DNA of 64,000 nt from JBKBIP01 sp046297495 (GCA_046297495.1 JBKBIP010000020.1:46906-110905), one strand, 5' to 3'; counted from the stretch's first letter, positions 53,529 through 62,517 are shown. Numbers and translations are program-made. The notes: generated from the letters alone by a model not told the origin.

Positions 53529-53561
53529 TTCTCGTTCCCAAGCAGAGTCTGGGAATGAGAA
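53529..53561. repeat. CTCGTTCCCA-type hairpin between moxR and lgt
   Basis: TTCTCGTTCCCA (53529-53540) pairs with TGGGAATGAGAA (53550-53561), one G-T, nine-base loop. The CTCGTTCCCA...TGGGAACGAG sequence is a widespread intergenic palindrome in several phyla. In the moxR direction AAAAAGG follows it, so it is not a typical terminator. Confidence 0.65.
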
Positions 53562-53566
53562 GTTCT

Positions 53567-54556
53567 TTACGGTACCTTCAATTGATCCAAAATCTTCTTC
53601 AACACTGCTTCCGCGTCCACCTCGTCGGCCTCGGCTTCATAGCTCACGATGACGCGATGGCGGAGCACGTCGTAGCCCATCGACTTCACATCTTGCGGCG
53701 TGACATAGCCACGACCCTCAAGGAAAGCGTGGCTCTTGGCGGCCCGGAGCAAGAAGATGCCGCCGCGCGGGCTGGAGCCGTACTGCACGTAGGGGCCGAG
53801 GTCGAGGCCGAATTCCGCCGGCTGACGCGTGGCGTGGATGATATCCACGATGTAACTCTTGATCTTGTCATCGACGTAAATGGCGTCGATGGTCTGGCGC
53901 AAGCTGAAAATCTCCGCCGGCGACAGCACGGCGTCGATGGTCAAATTCGGTTCGACGGCCTCCATGCGGTTGAGGATGGTCAATTCCTCGGCCCGGCTAG
54001 GGTAGCTCACTTTTAGCTTGAGCATGAAGCGATCCACCTGGGCTTCCGGCAGATGATACGTCCCCTCTTGTTCGATGGGGTTCTGCGTGGCCATGACCAG
54101 GAACGGTTGATCGATGGCGTGGGTGGTGTCGCCGATGGTCACTTGCCGTTCCTGCATCGCTTCGAGCAGGGCGCTTTGGACCTTGGCCGGGGCGCGGTTG
54201 ATCTCGTCGGCCAGGACCAAATTGGCGAAGATCGGCCCCTTTTTGACGCTAAACTCGCCGCTGCGCGGGTTGTAAATTTGCGTGCCGATGACATCCGCTG
54301 GCAGCAGATCGGGAGTGAATTGGATGCGCTGAAAGCTGAGCCGCAACGCCTGGGCCACAGTGCGGACCATGAGCGTCTTGGCCAACCCCGGCACCCCTTC
54401 GAGTAGGATATGGCCGCCAGTCAACAAGCCGATCAACAGCCGTTCCAGCAATACGCGCTGGCCGACGATGACCTTCTCCAGTTGCTGAAACAACGGTGTC
54501 AGCGTCGCGCGCGCCTCCTCAACGCGACGATTGATGCCAGTAACATCCGCGCTCAT
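53567..54556 (-). CDS. MoxR-type AAA+ ATPase
   Basis: MoxR ATPases are chaperones that often act with VWA proteins to insert metals or mature complexes. The 329-residue protein has Walker A GVPGLAKT, Walker B LVLADEINRAPAKVQSALLE, sensor 1 ATQNPIEQEGTYHLPEAQVD and a C-terminal lid (SSPRGGIFLLRAAKSHAFLE). It normally precedes DUF58 and VWA genes, but here lgt follows at 56 bases and no DUF58 is adjacent; the nearest VWA gene is 19.5 kb away. ATG 54556 was chosen; ribosome site weak. Confidence 0.93.
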   Translation of the reverse strand: MSADVTGINRRVEEARATLTPLFQQLEKVIVGQRVLLERLLIGLLTGGHILLEGVPGLAKTLMVRTVAQALRLSFQRIQFTPDLLPADVIGTQIYNPRSGEFSVKKGPIFANLVLADEINRAPAKVQSALLEAMQERQVTIGDTTHAIDQPFLVMATQNPIEQEGTYHLPEAQVDRFMLKLKVSYPSRAEELTILNRMEAVEPNLTIDAVLSPAEIFSLRQTIDAIYVDDKIKSYIVDIIHATRQPAEFGLDLGPYVQYGSSPRGGIFLLRAAKSHAFLEGRGYVTPQDVKSMGYDVLRHRVIVSYEAEADEVDAEAVLKKILDQLKVP

Positions 54557-54700
54557 GACAGCCCCAGACAACTAGCGGACAAAATCATCTCCATAACGTA
54601 CTATAGTGAAAGAGCCTGTTGGCCGCTGCGCAAGATTGCCGAACGCTTCCGGGAAGCGTCGTTAATCCGATATTCCGTTTCTCGTCCTAAGGAGAAACCC

Positions 54701-55162
54701 ATGTTTCGTTTTGGCATTATCGGTTCGTGTCTGTTGGCCGGGCTCCCCTTTTGGCTGGCGCCTGCCGCGGACACGGACAACCAACCCGAATGGTTCACCG
54801 GCAAAGTCGTTCCCGTCGCCGACCTGGTCACGCCGTTGGGAACCAAGCTCGATCCCGACGCCGCTCCGCATTGGCTGGTTCTGGTCACGGAAGAAGGTCG
54901 AATTTATCCTCTGATCAAGGATGACGGCTGCCGGATGTTCTTCAAGGACAAACGCTTGTTGAACCGACCCGTGCGCTTGAAGGCGCGGCGGCTGCCCGGT
55001 TCCGAGCTGCTGAAGGTGTATCAGGTTCATGGCTTGGTCGATGGGAAGTTGCACGACGTTTATTACTGGTGCGGCATCTGCTTCATCAAGCGTTACGAAA
55101 TGACCGACTGCGAGTGCTGCGGTGCGCCGATGGAATTGACGATTGAACCAGTCAGAAAATAG
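54701..55162 (+). CDS. Secreted cysteine-containing protein, 153 aa (unknown)
   Basis: A signal peptide (MFRFGIIGSCLLAGLPFWLA, cleavage near APAA) precedes a small domain: EWFTGKVVPVADLVTPLGTK, WLVLVTEEGRIYPLIKDDGC, RLLNRPVRLKARRLPGSELL, LHDVYYWCGICFIKRYEMTD, CECCGAPMELTIE. The C-terminal CGIC and CECC pairs suggest a metal or heme-like binding site. Family not recognised. ATG 54701 has AAGGAG six bases upstream. Confidence 0.7.
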   Translation: MFRFGIIGSCLLAGLPFWLAPAADTDNQPEWFTGKVVPVADLVTPLGTKLDPDAAPHWLVLVTEEGRIYPLIKDDGCRMFFKDKRLLNRPVRLKARRLPGSELLKVYQVHGLVDGKLHDVYYWCGICFIKRYEMTDCECCGAPMELTIEPVRK

Positions 55163-55231
55163 AGACCGGACAACCTCCCGCGCGGCTGGACGATGGACCG
55201 ACTCCAGCCAACTTGAGAACCCGAACACAAC

Positions 55232-55633
55232 TTAGCCATTGTCACTGTATCCTTCCAACATAGTGGCAATCGCTCGGTCGATGGCCAGTTCCCACTCGCC
55301 AGCCACCTCCGGCGTCCAGTTCGAGCCATGAAAGCGGCGCAAGGTCTCCAGCAGGGCGTCGCGGAAGTGGGGATACAATTCCGGTTTGATGCCCCAGCGC
55401 TGATGGTCGGTTCCCAGCTGGCGCAAATAGCGTGTCGTCGCCGGGTAGCCGTGGGTGGAGTGCGTTTCCAACACCAGAAGCACCATCGTCAAGACTTGTG
55501 CTTGGCGCCGCATATCCACGCGCTCGAAGAAGCGGCGCACTTCGGGGTATTTGTCCAGGAACACGAGGTAAAACAGATCGGCCAGAGTATTTTCTTGTTC
55601 CAGGATGCGGTGAATGCTCTGCTTGATGTTCAT
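55232..55633 (-). CDS. Single-domain globin
   Basis: The 133-residue protein has a globin layout: FYLVFLDKYPEVRRFFERVD, then the helix QAQVLTMVLLVLETHSTHG, then LGTDHQRWGIKPELYPHFRD with the probable proximal histidine in TDHQRWGIKPELYP, and WTPEVAGEWELAIDRAIATM. It lacks the FAD/NAD domain of flavohaemoglobins. Such globins bind oxygen or nitric oxide. ATG 55633 has no obvious ribosome site. It is downstream of pyrE on the same strand, 57 bases away. Confidence 0.78.
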   Translation of the reverse strand: MNIKQSIHRILEQENTLADLFYLVFLDKYPEVRRFFERVDMRRQAQVLTMVLLVLETHSTHGYPATTRYLRQLGTDHQRWGIKPELYPHFRDALLETLRRFHGSNWTPEVAGEWELAIDRAIATMLEGYSDNG

Positions 55634-55690
55634 GTCGGTTTCATATCGTCGCGTAAGTGGGATTTGCTGAGCATATCAACATAAATGATA

Positions 55691-56350
55691 TTACGGCAAG
55701 CGCCCCTGTTTCGCCAGAAAATCCCGGCCGTGGGCGTAGCGGGTGTTGATCGGGACGCCAGCTTGACACAAGTGGCATTGCGCGGCGGGCCAACTGGGGA
55801 TGCGATGTTCGAGCAGATACTCAAAGTCTGGAACTGTCACTCCTGTGGCATCAACGTTGCCGCGCGTCACCAGACAGGCCGCCGCCACCACGTGGCCGCC
55901 GGCTTGACGCACTGCCGCGACCGTCTGCCGCGTGGACCAGCCGGTATTGACGATGTCATCCACCACCAAGACGCGCTGGCCGGTCACGAGATGATCATAG
56001 CCGCGGCGCAAGATGAACCGTCCTCGTATTTCCCCTGGAGCGACCGTCTCGGCGTGTTCGGTGAACGCCGCCAAAACACCCAGCTCATGAGCGGTCCACT
56101 CGGCGACGATCAAGCCGCCAGTGGCCGGCCCCACCACGACTTGGATATCGTGATCACGCAGCAGGCGTGCCAGAGCACGGCACAGCTGCTCGAGGCGCTC
56201 GGTGTGCGGATAGATGGCGTTCATGTCGATCCAGCCGCTGCCGTGATCGCCGGAGATGTACACGAAATGGTCATTATCCAAAATGGCCCCGGATGCGGTC
56301 AGGATGTGCAAGGTTTCCTGGGCCAGCGCCTCCCGCTGTTCCGGCGTCAT
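55691..56350 (-). CDS. pyrE: Orotate phosphoribosyltransferase-like protein
   Basis: PyrE converts orotate and PRPP to OMP in pyrimidine synthesis. The 219-residue protein has the PRPP-binding signature VLVVDDIVNTGWSTRQTV (about 126-143), a GPATGGLIVAEWTA loop and DHFVYISGDHGSGWIDMN near the N-terminus. A C-terminal CHLC adds two cysteines. Assignment to PyrE rather than a related phosphoribosyltransferase rests on the overall order, so the symbol is likely but not certain. ATG 56350 has AGGAG seven bases upstream and starts 28 bases after the receptor kinase gene. Confidence 0.75.
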   Translation of the reverse strand: MTPEQREALAQETLHILTASGAILDNDHFVYISGDHGSGWIDMNAIYPHTERLEQLCRALARLLRDHDIQVVVGPATGGLIVAEWTAHELGVLAAFTEHAETVAPGEIRGRFILRRGYDHLVTGQRVLVVDDIVNTGWSTRQTVAAVRQAGGHVVAAACLVTRGNVDATGVTVPDFEYLLEHRIPSWPAAQCHLCQAGVPINTRYAHGRDFLAKQGRLP

Positions 56351-56378
56351 GGTCGCGCTCCTGAAGGATTTGGATAGA

Positions 56379-58961
56379 TCAAGGATTCGGGTTTTCCCAG
56401 CGGTTGCCCCATTTGGTATAGAGATCATTCAGGAACTTATCCCATTCCGCGCGCGACTTGCAAGGGGGATAGGGTTCGGGTGGAATGGCCTTGCCGCTGC
56501 TCCAGATGACATCAAATTGACCACCCTCGACGATGGTTCCCAATCGGACCTCTTTCCAGGCATGCAGATTCCGCGGGTCGATATGGACAATACCACCTGG
56601 CGCGTCGAATTTCTGATTCTTGATGGCCTGACGCACGGCGGTGGGGTTAGAGTCGCCGGCTTCGACCACTGCTTGCGCCCACAGGTAAACCCCCGCGTAG
56701 GCTGATTCCATCGGATCGGAGATAACCCGCTGCGGTCCAAATTGCTTGTGAAAGCGGGCCACAAAGGCGTCATTCTCTGGTCGTTGTACGCTTTGGAAAT
56801 AATTCCAGGCCGCGTAATCACCGATCATTTGCTCGATGTTCAAGGACCGCAACTCGTTCTCGGCAATGCTGAACGAAATCGTGGGTATCTGTTTGGGAGT
56901 GATGCCCGCTGCGCGTAGGGCTGGGAAAAAGGCGCTGTTGGTGGTTCCGTTGATCGTGTTGAGAATCAAATCCGGTTTGCTGGCGTGGATTCTCCGAATC
57001 GCTTCAGAGACATCTAGTTGTCCCAAAGGTAAATAATACTCATCGACAATCGTGGCATCCTCTTCTTTTTCCACGATTTCACGGATGATCGCGTTAGCCG
57101 TGCGCGGAAATACATAGTCCGAACCGATGAGGAACAGTTTCCGTTTGCGGAGGAAACGAACGGCATATTGCACGGCCGGGATGATTTGCTGATTGGGGGA
57201 CGCACCGAGATAGACGATGTTGGGGGACTCTTCCAGCCCTTCATATTGCACCGGATACAGCAACAAATGATCATGCTGTTCGATGATCGGCTGGACCATC
57301 TTGCGGCTCGACGAGGTCCAGCAGCCGAAAATGGCCTGCACCTTTTCTTCCTCGATGAGTTTCTTGGCTTGTTGGGCGAAAACATCAGGGCGTGATTGGC
57401 CGTCCACTTCAACCACTTCAATCGGCCGGCCCAGCAAGCCGCCGCGCTCGTTGATCTCCTTGATGGCCAACAAGGTGGCATCCACGACGGGGGACTCGCT
57501 GTTGGCCATCGTGCCGGAGGTGGAATGGAGAATGCCCACCTTGATCGGCGGTCCCGACGGCGGCTGGACGATAGGCGTCGTCTGATTGTCGCTGGGAGCG
57601 GAGGCTTTCCCCCACCATTGCCACCAGATACCCCCCAAAGCCAGCAAGCACACCGCGAAGACGCCCAACACCAAAGCGGGCTGGGACGTGGTCCACCACC
57701 GACCCGATGTGGGACACATGGTGGACCCGGCGACGTGCTGCCGCGTGGCGCTGAGACGCGGCGAAGCCGTCACGCTGGCGGACAGTCCCGGGGAAGAATC
57801 GACGCCCCCTTCCAAAGCGCGCAGCCGTTCCGCGACGTCACGGGCCGCGGCGGGACGCTGCTCGCGTTTCTTAGCCAGTAGTTCGCGGATCAATTGGCCC
57901 AACGGGGTGGGTAAATCGGGGGCGACTTGTTCGGGCGGCTCCGGCTCATCGACGGCCAAGGCGGTCAGCGTGGCGATGGTGTCGCCGCCATCGAACGGCA
58001 GCTTGCCGGTGACCATGCGGTACAGCACGCATCCCAGGCTGAACAGGTCAGTGCGGGCGTCCAACGGCTGGGCGCGGGCCTGCTCCGGCGACAAGTAATG
58101 GGGCGTGCCGACAATCAAGCCGGTCCCGGTGAGATTCCGTGCGCCCCCCACCGGACGCGCCAGGCCGAAGTCGAGCAATTTGACCTGGATCGGATCCCGC
58201 GCCGCCGCGGCGGCACCAAAGGACAAGTCATTCTCTTGGGAACCCTCCAGGAAAATGTTGGCCGGCTTGATGTCCCGATGAATTAGGTTTCGTTGATGCG
58301 CCGCGTGCAACCCCTCGGCCACCTGCCGGCCGATGCGGATAATGTCCCCGTAGGGCAAACGTCCTTCCCGAGCCAACCGTTCCTCCAGCGTTTCCCCTTC
58401 GAGGTATTGCATGGCCAGAAAAGGTACGTCGTTCTCCACGCCGATTTGATAGACGGTGACAATGTGCGGACTGGTCAACTTGGCGGCAGCGCGGGCCTCC
58501 TCCAAGAAACGCTCGCGGTACACTGCGTCCGAGGCGAACTGTGGTTTGATGATCTTCAAGGCCACCCGGCGTTGCAGCTGGCTATCCTCGGCCTCGAAGA
58601 CCATCCCCATGCCTCCTTCCCCCAACACGCTCAGGATGCGGTAGGTTCCCAGCCAACCCAACTCATCGGCTGACCGGGGTGGGGCCAGGAAGGAAAAGTC
58701 CGAGAGATCGTCTTCTGGTGGCGGCTCTTCCGCGACCTTGACTGGCCTGGGGATTTCACGCGTTTCCTCGTAGCCAGGGTCCCCTTGCCCTTGCGCCTGG
58801 GAAGCCGTATCGGTGGCCAGCTTGCGCAGCGCTTCCCGGCAGGCGGAACATTGCTGCACATGCGCCAGCAGCCGTTCGCTCTCCGCCGGCTCCAACACCT
58901 TCAACAGAAACAATCGCAAATCCGCCGGCGCGGGACAACCCGTCGCTTCCATTTCCTTCAT
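56379..58961 (-). CDS. Transmembrane Ser/Thr kinase with UrtA-like outer domain
   Basis: The 860-residue protein joins a cytoplasmic kinase to an extracytoplasmic ligand-binding domain. Residues 1-50 resemble an anti-sigma-type zinc finger (HVQQCSAC, 34-41). The kinase spans about 105-385: GEGGMGMVF (114-122), Lys136, HRDIKPAN (228-235), DFG (264-266). A membrane helix follows (about 428-450). From about 473 the protein matches urea/short-chain-amide-binding proteins of the UrtA group: VGILHSTSGTMANSESPVVD, LLYPVQYEGLEESPNIVYLG, FLIGSDYVFPRTANAII and YAAWNYFQSVQRPENDAFVA. ATG 58961 follows GAGG six bases upstream. pyrE lies 28 bases downstream. Confidence 0.93.
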   Translation of the reverse strand: MKEMEATGCPAPADLRLFLLKVLEPAESERLLAHVQQCSACREALRKLATDTASQAQGQGDPGYEETREIPRPVKVAEEPPPEDDLSDFSFLAPPRSADELGWLGTYRILSVLGEGGMGMVFEAEDSQLQRRVALKIIKPQFASDAVYRERFLEEARAAAKLTSPHIVTVYQIGVENDVPFLAMQYLEGETLEERLAREGRLPYGDIIRIGRQVAEGLHAAHQRNLIHRDIKPANIFLEGSQENDLSFGAAAAARDPIQVKLLDFGLARPVGGARNLTGTGLIVGTPHYLSPEQARAQPLDARTDLFSLGCVLYRMVTGKLPFDGGDTIATLTALAVDEPEPPEQVAPDLPTPLGQLIRELLAKKREQRPAAARDVAERLRALEGGVDSSPGLSASVTASPRLSATRQHVAGSTMCPTSGRWWTTSQPALVLGVFAVCLLALGGIWWQWWGKASAPSDNQTTPIVQPPSGPPIKVGILHSTSGTMANSESPVVDATLLAIKEINERGGLLGRPIEVVEVDGQSRPDVFAQQAKKLIEEEKVQAIFGCWTSSSRKMVQPIIEQHDHLLLYPVQYEGLEESPNIVYLGASPNQQIIPAVQYAVRFLRKRKLFLIGSDYVFPRTANAIIREIVEKEEDATIVDEYYLPLGQLDVSEAIRRIHASKPDLILNTINGTTNSAFFPALRAAGITPKQIPTISFSIAENELRSLNIEQMIGDYAAWNYFQSVQRPENDAFVARFHKQFGPQRVISDPMESAYAGVYLWAQAVVEAGDSNPTAVRQAIKNQKFDAPGGIVHIDPRNLHAWKEVRLGTIVEGGQFDVIWSSGKAIPPEPYPPCKSRAEWDKFLNDLYTKWGNRWENPNP

Positions 58962-59097
58962 GCCTCGCCTCGGTTCAAAGTGCGTTATCATTGCCTACCC
59001 GTAAGCCATAATTAGTGTAATCGCCCCCTCAGCGGTAAGCAATCCGCAACCAACCAGCGAGCCAACTAGCCGAACTATCATGATGTTGCCTGAAGTG

Positions 59098-59131
59098 AAA
59101 AAAAAGGCCGCCCTGCATGAAGCATTGCGGC
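59098..59131 (-). terminator. Rho-independent terminator of tracrRNA
   Basis: GGCCGC and GCGGCC form a six-base-pair GC stem with a 15-base loop that can fold further through TGC/GCA. On the minus strand a run of seven T follows directly. Confidence 0.9.
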
Positions 59132-59210
59132 CGGCAGGTCCGTGGACCTGTTGCCTGCGAATTTTTCTACTTGTTGCGAAAAGACTCGCAGGCGGGGGTT
59201 GATTACGCTA
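59098..59210 (-). ncRNA. tracrRNA of the type II-C locus
   Basis: Read on the minus strand from about 59210: an anti-repeat at 59185-59206 complements 22 consecutive bases of the crRNA repeat (ends GCCTGCGAG). A TCTTTT bulge follows and then CGCA (59175-59178), which can pair with TGCG at the repeat's 5' end, giving the usual lower stem, bulge and upper stem. Next is a hairpin CAGGTC-CGTG-GACCTG (59134-59149), and last a GC-rich stem GGCCGC/GCGGCC (59105-59110 with 59126-59131) followed by seven U (59098-59104). Predicted length is about 113 nt. The 5' end is inferred from the promoter position, not measured. Confidence 0.85.
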
Positions 59211-59216
59211 TACTAA

Positions 59217-59245
59217 TGTATCGTCGCAAACAATGCAGTTGTCAA
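59217..59245 (-). promoter_or_regulatory. tracrRNA promoter inside the cas9 leader
   Basis: On the minus strand TTGACA (59240-59245) and GATACA (59217-59222) are exactly 17 bases apart, placing the start near 59210, just before the anti-repeat. A plus-strand TATACT at 59209-59214 overlaps this region and might serve cas9, so the two promoters would face each other. Confidence 0.75.
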
Positions 59246-59267
59246 CTATTTTTTTCAGAATTTCGCC

Positions 59268-62200
59268 ATGAATAACCAACTCATTCTTGGCCTCGACCTT
59301 GGCCCCAATTCTTTGGGATGGGCGTTGCTGGATGAAACCGCCGCCCGTCTCGTTGCCGTGGGAGTTCGCGTCTTTCCCGAAGGTGTAGATCGGGATCAGC
59401 AAGGAGGCGAGTTGTCCAAGAATGAGCAACGGCGAATCGCGCGGGGCATGCGCCGGCAGATCGCGCGGCGTGCGCGGCGGAAACGGCTGCTGCGCAAGGC
59501 GCTGGTCGCCGCCGGCTTGCTGCCCGATGTGGCTCTGCGGCCCCGCGACGATCCCCAGCGCGTCGCCTGGGAACGGGAGCAGTTTCGGCAAGCTGATCCC
59601 TACACGCTGCGGGAACGAGCGCTCCGCGAACGACTCGAACCGCATGAAATAGGTCGGGTGTTGCTGCACCTCAATCAGCGGCGCGGCTTTCTCTCCAACC
59701 GGAAACTGGATCGGGGCCGGAAGAAGGAAACTTCCGACATGCTCAAGGAAATCAGCACGCTGGAAGAGGATTTAGGGGATCGGACCTTGGGCCAATACCT
59801 CGCCGACATTCGAGAGACAGCCCCCGAACAACGCCTCCGTAAGCGGCACACCCGGCGTGACATGTACGAACGCGAATTTGAAGCGATTTGGAAAGCGCAG
59901 CGCCAGTTTCATCCCCAACTCTTGACCGATGTGCTGAAATATGGCTGCAAGGGGAAACAACAATACCCGCGCGAGCCGGAACAAGTCGGCACCAAGTTCG
60001 TGGAGCATTACGGGCTTCATGGCGTCATTTTCTTCCAACGGCCGATGTATTGGCCCAAGTCGGTCATTGGCCGGTGCGAGCTGGAGAAAAGGGAAAAACG
60101 CTGCCCCCGTGCCGACCGGCTGGCTCAGCGCTTTCGGCTCTTGCAAGAAGTCAACAACCTGAAGCTGCTTGATTCTTCCACTGGCGAGGAACGCCTTTTG
60201 ACTGAGGAGCAACGATCCCGCTTGATCGCTTTCCTATCGCGTGCTAAGGAAAAGTCATTCGCTGACATCCGCAAGCATTTGGAATTGCTCGACCATGTGC
60301 GATTCAACCTGGAGCGTGGCGACCGGAAGAAATTGAAGGGGATGGAGACCGACGCGCTGTTGGCTGGGCCGAAATTGTTCGGCAAGAAATGGCACGACTT
60401 GCCCGAAGAGAAAAAGAATGAAATCGTCCGTCTGCTGCTGGACGCCCAGGACAATAAGCAGGTTGAGGAAAAATTCATTCAACTTGCGACGGCTGAATAT
60501 CAACTCGATGCCCAGCGCATCGAAGCCATCCTTGATGCCGACTTTCCCTCCGGCCATGCCAGCTACAGCCGAGTCGCTATCGCGAAACTTCTTCCTCACA
60601 TGGAAAAAGGACTACTATTGATGACCAAGGACGGCACCCCCTCCGCATTGTCGGAAGCGGGTTACTTGCGGCCGGATCAGCGGGTGGTCAACGAGCGTCC
60701 GTTCTTGCCGCAACCACCGGACCTAGCGAATCCACTGGTGCGGCAAGCGCTGCATGAAGTCCGCAAGGTGATCAATGCCATCATCCGGGAACATGGCAAG
60801 CCAGCGACCATTCACATCGAAATGGCCCGCGATGTGAAAGGGACGGCACAAGAGCGCGAACGCCGCACGCGGGACATGCGCGAGCGCGAACGACTGCGCG
60901 AGGACGCGGCGAAAGAAATTCGCAACCTGGGCGCGAAAGTCAATCGCGACGCCATCGACCGTTATTTGCTGTGGGAAGAACAACGGCATGAATGTATCTA
61001 CTCCGGCAAACCGATCAGCCAAGCACAATTGTTTAGCGGCGAAGTGGATGTGGATCATATTCTTCCCTACTCGCGCAGTCTGGACAATTCACTCATGAAT
61101 CGGATCCTTTGTTTCCGCTCTGAGAACGAAGCCAAGGGAGACCGCACCCCTTACGAATGGCTGGCGGACATCAATCCAAGGAAATTCGAGGAAATCGTGC
61201 AACGGACGAAATATCTGCCTTATGCCAAGGCTCAGAGATTTCGCCAACAAGATATTACGTTGGTGGATTTCTTCGCTCGTCAATTGGTCGATACCACGTA
61301 CATCACCACCCAGGTCCGCGACTATGTCTCTTGCCTGGGCGTGGATGTCGTATGCACCAAGGGGCAGCACACCGCCGAGCTGCGGCATCAATGGGGGTTG
61401 GACACCGTCCTGCGCGACCTGCCGGACAGCCCAGCATGGCGGGAAAGTGCCGCCGACTTGCGGCCCGGCGACAAAGATCGTTCCGATCATCGCCATCATG
61501 CCATCGACGCCATTGTCATCGCCTTGACCAATCGTTCCCGGCTGCAACAGTTAGCTCGTCTGCGGCGCCGGGGTGGCAGCGAACGCACCGGCGAAGTGCT
61601 GAACGATCCCTGGTCCCATTTCCGCGCCGATGTGGTGGCGGCGGTGGGCGCCATCCATGTCTCCCACAAGGTCCTGCGCAAGATTCGCGGCGCCCTGCAT
61701 GAAGAAACCATCTACGGCCCGACGGCGAAAAAGCAACCCGCCGACCCGCCTGCCGAACGCCCCTGGGCCAAAGACTGGATCGAAGACCCTGGCCAGTTCG
61801 TTTACCGCAAGCCGCTCGAAGCGCTTACCCTGCCAATGGTCAAAGACATCCGTGATCCCGTGATCCGGCGGCTTGTCATCGACCGGCTACAAGCGCATGG
61901 CATCACCTTGGACGACGGCCCGAACAAGATACCGGCGGAAGTGTGGAGAGAACCGCTGCGCATGCCGTCTGGCGTGCCGATAAAAAAGGTCCGGCTGCTG
62001 CGGCGGGACGCCACCATTCAACCCATCCGGCAAGGCACGGCTTACGTGAAGCCGGGGAGCATCCATCATCTGTGCATTTTCGAGTACCAAGATGAACGGG
62101 GTCGGACCAAGCGCGAAGCCGTGTTCGTGTCCATGCTCGAAGCCATCCAGCGCGCCCAGAATAAGGAGCCGATCATCCGCCGCGTTCATCCCCAGCGCCC

Positions 62201-62444
62201 GGACGCGCGGTTTGTCATGTCGCTATCGGCAAATGAAATGGTGATGATTCATCATCAAGGGGAGGAAGCACTTTACCGATTCATAACGGCTTCCTCAACC
62301 ACGGGTCAGATGTGGTTTCGGCATCATACTGTCGCAGGGAAAGCCAGTGACAAGCGCGGTGTTATCAGCAAACAGCCGAACACTCTCAACGCGCGCAAAG
62401 TCACCGTTGATCCACTCGGCCGACTTCGTTGGGCCAACGACTGA
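59268..62444 (+). CDS. cas9: Type II-C CRISPR-associated endonuclease Cas9
   Basis: Cas9 cuts DNA guided by crRNA and tracrRNA. At 1,058 residues it fits compact II-C proteins. RuvC-I: ILGLDLGPNSLGWALLD with Asp10. Arginine-rich bridge helix: RRIARGMRRQIARRARRKRL (about 55-74). A recognition lobe extends to about 470. RuvC-II: TIHIEMARD with Glu518. HNH: DVDHILPYSRS with Asp596 and His597, and Asn620 in SENEAKG. RuvC-III: DHRHHAIDAIVIA with His744 and Asp747. The last 250 residues form the PAM-recognising part. All catalytic residues are present, so it should be active. No strong ribosome site precedes the ATG. cas1 follows after 73 bases; no csn2 or cas4 is present. Confidence 0.97.
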   Translation: MNNQLILGLDLGPNSLGWALLDETAARLVAVGVRVFPEGVDRDQQGGELSKNEQRRIARGMRRQIARRARRKRLLRKALVAAGLLPDVALRPRDDPQRVAWEREQFRQADPYTLRERALRERLEPHEIGRVLLHLNQRRGFLSNRKLDRGRKKETSDMLKEISTLEEDLGDRTLGQYLADIRETAPEQRLRKRHTRRDMYEREFEAIWKAQRQFHPQLLTDVLKYGCKGKQQYPREPEQVGTKFVEHYGLHGVIFFQRPMYWPKSVIGRCELEKREKRCPRADRLAQRFRLLQEVNNLKLLDSSTGEERLLTEEQRSRLIAFLSRAKEKSFADIRKHLELLDHVRFNLERGDRKKLKGMETDALLAGPKLFGKKWHDLPEEKKNEIVRLLLDAQDNKQVEEKFIQLATAEYQLDAQRIEAILDADFPSGHASYSRVAIAKLLPHMEKGLLLMTKDGTPSALSEAGYLRPDQRVVNERPFLPQPPDLANPLVRQALHEVRKVINAIIREHGKPATIHIEMARDVKGTAQERERRTRDMRERERLREDAAKEIRNLGAKVNRDAIDRYLLWEEQRHECIYSGKPISQAQLFSGEVDVDHILPYSRSLDNSLMNRILCFRSENEAKGDRTPYEWLADINPRKFEEIVQRTKYLPYAKAQRFRQQDITLVDFFARQLVDTTYITTQVRDYVSCLGVDVVCTKGQHTAELRHQWGLDTVLRDLPDSPAWRESAADLRPGDKDRSDHRHHAIDAIVIALTNRSRLQQLARLRRRGGSERTGEVLNDPWSHFRADVVAAVGAIHVSHKVLRKIRGALHEETIYGPTAKKQPADPPAERPWAKDWIEDPGQFVYRKPLEALTLPMVKDIRDPVIRRLVIDRLQAHGITLDDGPNKIPAEVWREPLRMPSGVPIKKVRLLRRDATIQPIRQGTAYVKPGSIHHLCIFEYQDERGRTKREAVFVSMLEAIQRAQNKEPIIRRVHPQRPDARFVMSLSANEMVMIHHQGEEALYRFITASSTTGQMWFRHHTVAGKASDKRGVISKQPNTLNARKVTVDPLGRLRWAND

Positions 62445-62488
62445 AAATCGCTGCTAACCTTGAAATCATTTTTCATCGGCGGGTAGCA

Positions 62489-62511
62489 TTTCCTTTAACC
62501 AAGGAAAGGAG
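62489..62511 (+). promoter_or_regulatory. Hairpin overlapping the cas1 ribosome site
   Basis: TTTCCTT (62489-62495), loop TAACC, AAGGAAA (62501-62507). The right arm covers the start of the AAAGGAG ribosome site at 62505-62511, seven bases before the cas1 ATG. It could limit cas1 translation relative to cas9. Confidence 0.5.
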
Positions 62512-62517
62512 CCTCCG

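Noticed and set aside
53567..54556. MoxR as part of a MoxR-VWA system with the VWA gene at 32692-34002
   Set aside because: The two genes are 19.5 kb apart with many unrelated genes between, and MoxR is next to lgt. A functional link cannot be supported from position.
59175..59206. Sequence near cas9 as a stray CRISPR repeat
   Set aside because: It matches the repeat only over 22 bases plus a short stem, is followed on the minus strand by a hairpin and a true terminator, and has a promoter at the right distance. An anti-repeat of tracrRNA explains all of this better.
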